Positions 49,870 to 54,448 of a stretch of DNA of 54,448 nucleotides are shown here, piece after piece; position 1 is the first letter of the stretch, and each line of letters starts with the position of its first letter. The stretch lies in NCBI GenBank assembly GCA_009377495.1, contig WHTZ01000042.1, positions 1 to 54,448 on the forward strand. The letters run 5' to 3'. The notes beneath the pieces are model-generated. The model saw only the letters and a list, made by a program, of their open reading frames with translations, searched no databases and had not been told where the DNA came from. The stretch is from Luteitalea sp. Lineage in GTDB: Bacteria; Acidobacteriota; Vicinamibacteria; Vicinamibacterales; Vicinamibacteraceae. The position numbers and the translations under genes are program-made.

Positions 49870-51895
49870 GACCAGGGAAAGCGGTCGTTGTACAAGTGCG
49901 GCCGTGCACCATCTTCAGACTACGTTCTTCAGCAGCCTGCTAAAGGCGCGCGCTACGCTGAGCGTGGCCGCGCTGGTGCTCCTGTTGACGCCTGCGCGTA
50001 CCCTCCACGCGGCGCAACCGCCTCCGGACTTTGCGACCTCGCAGGATCTTTCGGCACTGTCTGATTCCTCGGCTCTGCCACCGCCCACTGACAAGCTCGT
50101 GGGTGCGGCAGTCGAGGCCTTTCGGCAGGGGGACCTCTCCCGTGCACGCGATCTCGCGAGGCGTGCAGTGGCAGACGGGCGGCAGCAGGCGCCACTCTAC
50201 AAGCTACTCGCGTCTACCGAGTATCTGCTCGGCGAGCCGCAGCAGTTCGAGACCCACATCCGAGCAGCCCTGGCGCTCGCGCCCGACGACGCAGACCTGC
50301 ACTATCACCTGGCGCGCCACCTCTACGAGCAACAACGCTATCGTGAGGCCGCGAAGGTCTTCGGGCGTGCGAGCACCCTCGACGACGAGCACTATAAGGC
50401 CCGCTACTACGAAGGCCTTCTGGCCGAGGCGAGGGGCGAGCCCGAGCGAGCGAAGGATCTGTTCGTCGACGCGATCGCGACCATCGATCGTCGGCGGGTT
50501 CGGTACGTGTGGCCCCTCGTGGATCTTGGTCGGCTCCTGGTGGATCAGGGCGAGATCGAGCGCGGCCTGAGCTGGCTCTATCGCGCCGTTCGCACCGATC
50601 CGGAGCTACCGTACGCACACTACGAGTACGCGAAGGCGCTTCTCCGGCAACCGGAACCCACCGCTGAAGTCGAGCGAGCCCTTCGGGACGCTATCCGTCT
50701 CGACCCCGGCTACGCGTCGGCGTACTACGTGCTCGCCCGCTACTACGCGACGACCGGCGACCGGCAGCAGGCCAACGAGATGTTTGCCAAGTTGGTAGCC
50801 GATGAAATCGGTCTTGGACGCGACAAGCGACGACGTTCCAGAATCGCGTCGAGGAGGCTTAGTGCTATGTCGAACGCATCGATGAAAGTCTGGCAAATTG
50901 GAAGATTTGGTCTCGACGCGCTGGAGGTGACCGAGCGGCCCGTGCCGGCGCCCGGCCCCCGCGAGCTGCTCGTGCGCGTCGGCGCCGTGTCGTTGAACTA
51001 CCGCGATCGGCTCGTCGTGGAGGGCGCCATGATCCCGGATTTGCCCCTGCCCTTCGTGCCTGCGTCCGATGCCGCCGGGGAGGTCATCGCCCTCGGTGAA
51101 GACGTCAGCCGCTTTCGTGTGGGGGACCGCGTCACGAGTCATTTCCTGCCAGCGTGGATTGATGGCACTGGCAGTGGCACGGAGGGGGACTATGTCAGCC
51201 TCGGGGGCCCGTTGCCTGGTGTGTTGGCCGAGTATGTGGCGCTGGATGAGCAGGCCGTGGTCGCTACGCCGCCCTACCTGAGCGACCACGAAGCATCCAC
51301 ATTGCCGATTGCCGCCGTCACCGCGTGGGCGGCGCTCGTCGAGTACGGCGGCCTGCGGCCAGGTCAGACGGTGCTGGTCGAAGGCACGGGTGGCGTGTCG
51401 ATCTTCGCGCTGCAATTGGCCGTCGCAGCCGGCGCACGGGTCATCGTGACGTCGAGCAGTGACGAGAGGCTGGCGCGTGCGAAGGCGCTTGGCGCGTCGG
51501 ACGGCGTGAACTACGTGCGCCATCCCGAGTGGTCGCGGCAGGTCCTCGACCTCACAGACGGCCGTGGCGTGGACCACATCGTGGAAGTCGTGGGTGGCGA
51601 CAACGTCAAGCAGGCGGTCAAGGCGCTCGCCAGAAATGGACATCTCGCCCTGATTGGCATCATGCAGGGTCTTTCGCTGAATCTCGACATCGTGCCGTTC
51701 ATGCGTCGCCGCGCCATGCTCCGCGGCGTGCTCGTCGGCAGTCGCCGCAGCTTCGAGAGCGTCAATCGTGCGTTGGAGGCACGGCAGATCCATCCCGTCA
51801 TCGACAAGGACTACCCGTTCGCCGAGGTGCCTGCTGCCTTCGAGCACTTGAAGCGCGGCGCGTTCGGGAAGGTCGTAGTTCGTCTCGGCGCCTGA
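49868..51895 (+). CDS. TPR domain fused to MDR-type alcohol dehydrogenase / quinone oxidoreductase
   Basis: One open frame of 675 codons. Residues 1-60 contain a signal-like hydrophobic run (LSVAALVLLLTPARTLHAAQ); residues 75-310 hold TPR repeats (FRQGDLSRARDLARRAVADG, PDDADLHYHLARHLYEQQRY). An Arg-rich stretch (GRDKRRRSRIASRRLSA) looks like out-of-frame sequence and leads to residue 334, an ATG (50867) with its own ribosome site. Residues 337-675 are a medium-chain dehydrogenase with a Rossmann motif (VLVEGTGGVSIFALQLAVAA), lacking the structural-zinc cysteines. Two coupled genes joined by a frameshift seem likelier than a true fusion. The start is uncertain: TTG 49868 or GTG 49904. Confidence 0.7.
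   Translation: MTRESGRCTSAAVHHLQTTFFSSLLKARATLSVAALVLLLTPARTLHAAQPPPDFATSQDLSALSDSSALPPPTDKLVGAAVEAFRQGDLSRARDLARRAVADGRQQAPLYKLLASTEYLLGEPQQFETHIRAALALAPDDADLHYHLARHLYEQQRYREAAKVFGRASTLDDEHYKARYYEGLLAEARGEPERAKDLFVDAIATIDRRRVRYVWPLVDLGRLLVDQGEIERGLSWLYRAVRTDPELPYAHYEYAKALLRQPEPTAEVERALRDAIRLDPGYASAYYVLARYYATTGDRQQANEMFAKLVADEIGLGRDKRRRSRIASRRLSAMSNASMKVWQIGRFGLDALEVTERPVPAPGPRELLVRVGAVSLNYRDRLVVEGAMIPDLPLPFVPASDAAGEVIALGEDVSRFRVGDRVTSHFLPAWIDGTGSGTEGDYVSLGGPLPGVLAEYVALDEQAVVATPPYLSDHEASTLPIAAVTAWAALVEYGGLRPGQTVLVEGTGGVSIFALQLAVAAGARVIVTSSSDERLARAKALGASDGVNYVRHPEWSRQVLDLTDGRGVDHIVEVVGGDNVKQAVKALARNGHLALIGIMQGLSLNLDIVPFMRRRAMLRGVLVGSRRSFESVNRALEARQIHPVIDKDYPFAEVPAAFEHLKRGAFGKVVVRLGA
50851..50869 (+). 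promoter_or_regulatory. internal ribosome binding site and start codon for the MDR part
   Basis: GAGGAGG (50851-50857) is 9 nt before the ATG (50867-50869). In another frame the bases GAG-GAG-GCT-TAG end just before this ATG, as a normal upstream gene would (...VEEA, stop). This supports a separate MDR gene of 342 codons (50867-51895). Confidence 0.6.
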
Positions 51896-52256
51896 AGGGT
51901 CGCCGCGCGGGTCCAGGAGATGCGCCGATGAACGTCTTCTCATGCGTCGACTTACGCTAGAGGTAGATGCAACCATCCTAGTCCTAGTGGCTGGCTCCGC
52001 TTGTCGCACGTGCCGGAAGTCACGTCTCGTCTCGAAGGGGCGCGCTGGCGCAACTATTGTGCCCAACGCGTTCCAGCCAGAACGAGTTCATGCAGATGAC
52101 GCCATGCGAAGCGAAGAAACGATTCGTTCACGTTTTCTCAGCCCGCCGTCAAAGACCCTGCGGGTTCCACGGTCAGGATGTAGTCCCATGCCGGGACGCT
52201 ACAATAGGGGCGGAACGGCGTGGTCAACCTCTTTGACTAACGCTAAAGGAGAGCTG
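51896..52256. other. intergenic region upstream of BNR-4 gene
   Basis: No gene is recognised in these 361 bp; an open frame from 51942 joins the BNR-4 gene but has no signal peptide at its start and low coding character. CTAG occurs three times near 51957-51988. TACAAT at 52200-52205 could be a -10 box for the BNR-4 gene, but no matching -35 is evident. AAGGAG at 52246-52251 is the ribosome site for 52257. Confidence 0.5.
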
Positions 52257-54044
52257 ATGACACGCATCGCTGCTAATTCCGGCATGCGACATTCTCGCGT
52301 CACGATTGCACTGGCTGCTTCTGCTGCTTGGGCGCTGGTGGGCCTACCAGCGGTTCCCGACGCCGCGGCGTCGAATGAGAGCAACCACGCTCGCCTCACG
52401 CTCCAGCGGTCTCTCCTCGTCGACGATAAGGGATATATCTTCAACACCGCCTCATTCGACCAGGACAAGGTCGTCTCGGCTGGCGATTTCCAGTACGTCG
52501 GTTATTGGAACGGCGATGGCCGATTGACACTGGCTCGGCGCAACTTGCTGACGAACACCATTGAGCGTCTCACGTTCGACGACGAGATCTCACCGCGGGT
52601 TGACGATGGTCACCGTAATATCGTGCTCGGCATCAGCGACGGCGACGGCCGGCTCCACTTGTCCTACGACCACCATGTCGATCAGCTGCGGTACCGGTAC
52701 TCCCGAGCAGACTTTCTCACCAATCCTCCGCAGCACATGTCGCTCGACGATTTCAGTCCGCGAACGAACATGCTGGAGGATCCGAGCATGGAAACAGGTG
52801 TCACGTACCCGCGGTTCATCCCCGACCGCCTGGGTGACCTGTACTTCATGTATCGGCGCGGCAGCGCCGGCGACGGCAATGAGCTCCTGCACAAGTACGA
52901 CGCGGCCACTGGCGTGTGGACTCGCCTCGGCATGGTGTTCTCCAGCGAGGGCGTTTACCCACCCTGGAATGACTCGACGTCTCGGAACGCCTACGTCGAT
53001 TATCCGATGTTTGATGAGAACAACCGGCTGCACGTCACCTGGACCTATCGAGAGGGCCTCGACTCGGGGCAGGCCGGTAACCACGACGTTCACTACGCAT
53101 ACAGCGATGACGGTGGCATGACGTGGCTCAACAACGACGGCGGCGCGGTCGCCGATCTTTCGGCTGGTGATCCGATCGCGATCAGTGACCCGGGACTCGT
53201 GGTAGCGGAGGCGCCGACCTATTCCTGGCTCATGAATCAAACCGCCATGGCCATCGATCCGGATGGGCAACCACATGTGTTCCAACAACGCTCGACCGTG
53301 GTTGTCGAAGAAGTCGAGAACCGCAACTACCACGACATCCATTACTGGCGGACTCCGGATGGAAGCTGGCACGAGGAGTACATCGACGACACGACGTTGC
53401 GACAACCCGGATTGGTGCGAGGCGACATCTTGTTCGACGACGCGGGCGACCTCCACGTCTATTTCGGCAATGACTTCGTCGGCGGTTTCTGGGCGGCGCG
53501 CGCGACGCGAGCGTCCGGCTGGACCGATTGGCACACCTACAAGATCTCTCACGTCAGTCCGCGGGGGGCCGGCGATGGGCACAAGTTCGATCGGTATCGC
53601 TTGGCACGGGACGGATTCGTGACGGTTCCGGTCGCGCTCGAGTCAGCCGCCGGACCGCAGTTCGCGCTTCTCGAGTTCGAGCCGCGGCAGGAGGTGCCTC
53701 GGCAGCGGGTTGAGCTCTCCGTCGCCGAGACGTCAGCGGACGCGATCACCCTAAGCTGGGCACATGTGTTGGGGGCGGAGAGTTTCTCCCTCCATCGGCG
53801 CGACGCCGCCGGCGGCGTGTTCACACTCGTCGCAGACGACATCGGCCTTCGATCGATGATGCCGCGTGGAGGGCCCGGTCAGTGGGTCCCTGGGTTCAGC
53901 GCGTATGCCGACGACACCGTCGAACCAGGACGGACGTACGACTACCGACTCGTCGCCCATGCTGGTAGGAAGGTGATCGGGTCGTCGAACGTCGTACGAG
54001 CGGGGGCCGAATCCGCCGAGGTGGTCACCGTTGGGAGCCGCTGA
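52257..54044 (+). CDS. secreted BNR-4 repeat protein, possible polysaccharide lyase
   Basis: 595 residues from the ATG at 52257. A signal peptide (residues about 10-38, ending PDAAAS) precedes a propeller of the BNR-4 family: GYIFNTASFDQDKVVSAGDF, QYVGYWNGDGRLTLARRNLL, LSYDHHVDQLRYRYS, YPRFIPDRLGDLYFMYRRGS and DVHYAYSDDGGMTW. Residues about 490-595 form a fibronectin-III-like tail (ISVxETSADAITLSWA type). BNR-4 proteins include ulvan-lyase-type PL24/PL25 enzymes; His/Tyr rich strands (SYDHHVDQLRY) fit such a site. It may release unsaturated uronides that feed the sugar-acid genes upstream, which is inference. Confidence 0.85.
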   Translation: MTRIAANSGMRHSRVTIALAASAAWALVGLPAVPDAAASNESNHARLTLQRSLLVDDKGYIFNTASFDQDKVVSAGDFQYVGYWNGDGRLTLARRNLLTNTIERLTFDDEISPRVDDGHRNIVLGISDGDGRLHLSYDHHVDQLRYRYSRADFLTNPPQHMSLDDFSPRTNMLEDPSMETGVTYPRFIPDRLGDLYFMYRRGSAGDGNELLHKYDAATGVWTRLGMVFSSEGVYPPWNDSTSRNAYVDYPMFDENNRLHVTWTYREGLDSGQAGNHDVHYAYSDDGGMTWLNNDGGAVADLSAGDPIAISDPGLVVAEAPTYSWLMNQTAMAIDPDGQPHVFQQRSTVVVEEVENRNYHDIHYWRTPDGSWHEEYIDDTTLRQPGLVRGDILFDDAGDLHVYFGNDFVGGFWAARATRASGWTDWHTYKISHVSPRGAGDGHKFDRYRLARDGFVTVPVALESAAGPQFALLEFEPRQEVPRQRVELSVAETSADAITLSWAHVLGAESFSLHRRDAAGGVFTLVADDIGLRSMMPRGGPGQWVPGFSAYADDTVEPGRTYDYRLVAHAGRKVIGSSNVVRAGAESAEVVTVGSR

Positions 54045-54448
54045 CTGCCTCGCTCTCGAAGCGCTCACCCTGCCACGCCGGCGTGTCAGGCATTTCCCAC
54101 AACCCCGCTCCCCTCCTGCGAGAATGGAGTTTGTCGGCGAAGTTGATTAATTCACGCGCGTCGACCACGTGAGCGCTCTACGAGATGGGTGAGCAGGTCG
54201 AGTGTGCCGTCGGGGAACGATTTCTTTTCGCCAAGGAAGCGTGCACCCAAGATCGTGCTTGACACGATTCTCGGACAACGCGCGGTTTTGTGCAGCAGCG
54301 CGTGAGAATGCGCCGCTGCGAGCGCGACGTTGACCAAGAGGCCGCGTTCGGAGGCCACGTCGACTGAAGAAGGATCGGCGCGTTCGCGTGCGACAGGGGG
54401 CTGTTGTGAGCCTCGAAAATCGCCTCCGTAAAATAGGGTATGGCGACT
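54045..54448. other. 3' end region with a possible partial minus-strand gene
   Basis: A minus-strand frame is open from the window end (54448) to a stop at 54152, reading VASERGLLVNVALAAAHSHA and ILGARFLGEKKSFPDGTLDL. It has no recognised family and no start inside the window apart from a GTG at 54358. It may be the 3' end of a gene lying beyond the edge. Positions 54045-54150 show nothing. Confidence 0.25.

Overview
The window reads as chromosomal DNA of a GC-rich, Gram-negative soil-type bacterium. The best guess is Acidobacteriota, probably class Vicinamibacteria. This is inferred from two PadR regulator plus ADOP-type orphan permease pairs, a very large Oar-like TonB receptor, a PVC-type heme-binding protein, a DUF1080-like secreted protein and many Tat-exported oxidoreductases. 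No rRNA or other decisive marker is present. There is one complete tRNA (Phe) and no CRISPR array, phage module or transposase gene.

Left part (1-10.3 kb), mostly housekeeping: a System I cytochrome c maturation block on the minus strand (CcmE of the rarer Cys type, a CcmF-CcmH fusion, and a CcmI-like zinc-ribbon protein), Maf, a DciA-like DUF721 protein, a thiolase, a MarR-controlled diheme cytochrome, recA with a near-consensus promoter, and a PAP2 phosphatase.

10.6-15 kb: tRNA-Phe, whose 3' 49 bp are duplicated beyond a single UPF0175 antitoxin-like gene (a minimal integration scar). Then PadR/ADOP pair 1 and a secreted DUF1080-like protein.

15.4-19.2 kb is a decay zone: a DAHL hybrid sensor kinase with its catalytic core deleted, a MauG/peroxidase gene and an OmpR-type regulator that both lose their 5' ends at one breakpoint, and a secreted protein broken by one extra base. 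An intact HAD phosphatase sits among them.

19.3-33.6 kb: a LytS/LytTR two-component system, a 1155-residue PVC-type cytochrome, VOC and D-aminoacylase genes, a RelE/Phd toxin-antitoxin pair with a self-overlapping operator, a DUF2959 lipoprotein, an Nramp-type pseudogene, DinB-like, SRPBCC-like and VOC proteins, and a Tat-exported Gfo/Idh/MocA oxidoreductase. Hairpin repeats are dispersed through the intergenic gaps.

33.7-46.7 kb looks like a carbohydrate/sugar-acid locus. A minus-strand series runs GntR(FCD), SnoaL-RraA fusion, TonB receptor and IorA/IorB-type molybdenum hydroxylase. Divergent from it lie two tandem mannonate-dehydratase-like enzymes (one with a Tat signal, one cytosolic) and an ACS-family MFS transporter. 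From 46.8 kb come PadR/ADOP pair 2, a TPR-MDR fusion ORF and a BNR-4 protein resembling polysaccharide lyases.

The main unexplained structures are a 170-bp triple-hairpin element present twice in opposite orientation around 17 kb, one copy visibly inserted into an older repeat; matching operators and leaderless promoters on the PadR and toxin-antitoxin operons; and the 15.4-17.6 kb rearrangement scars.
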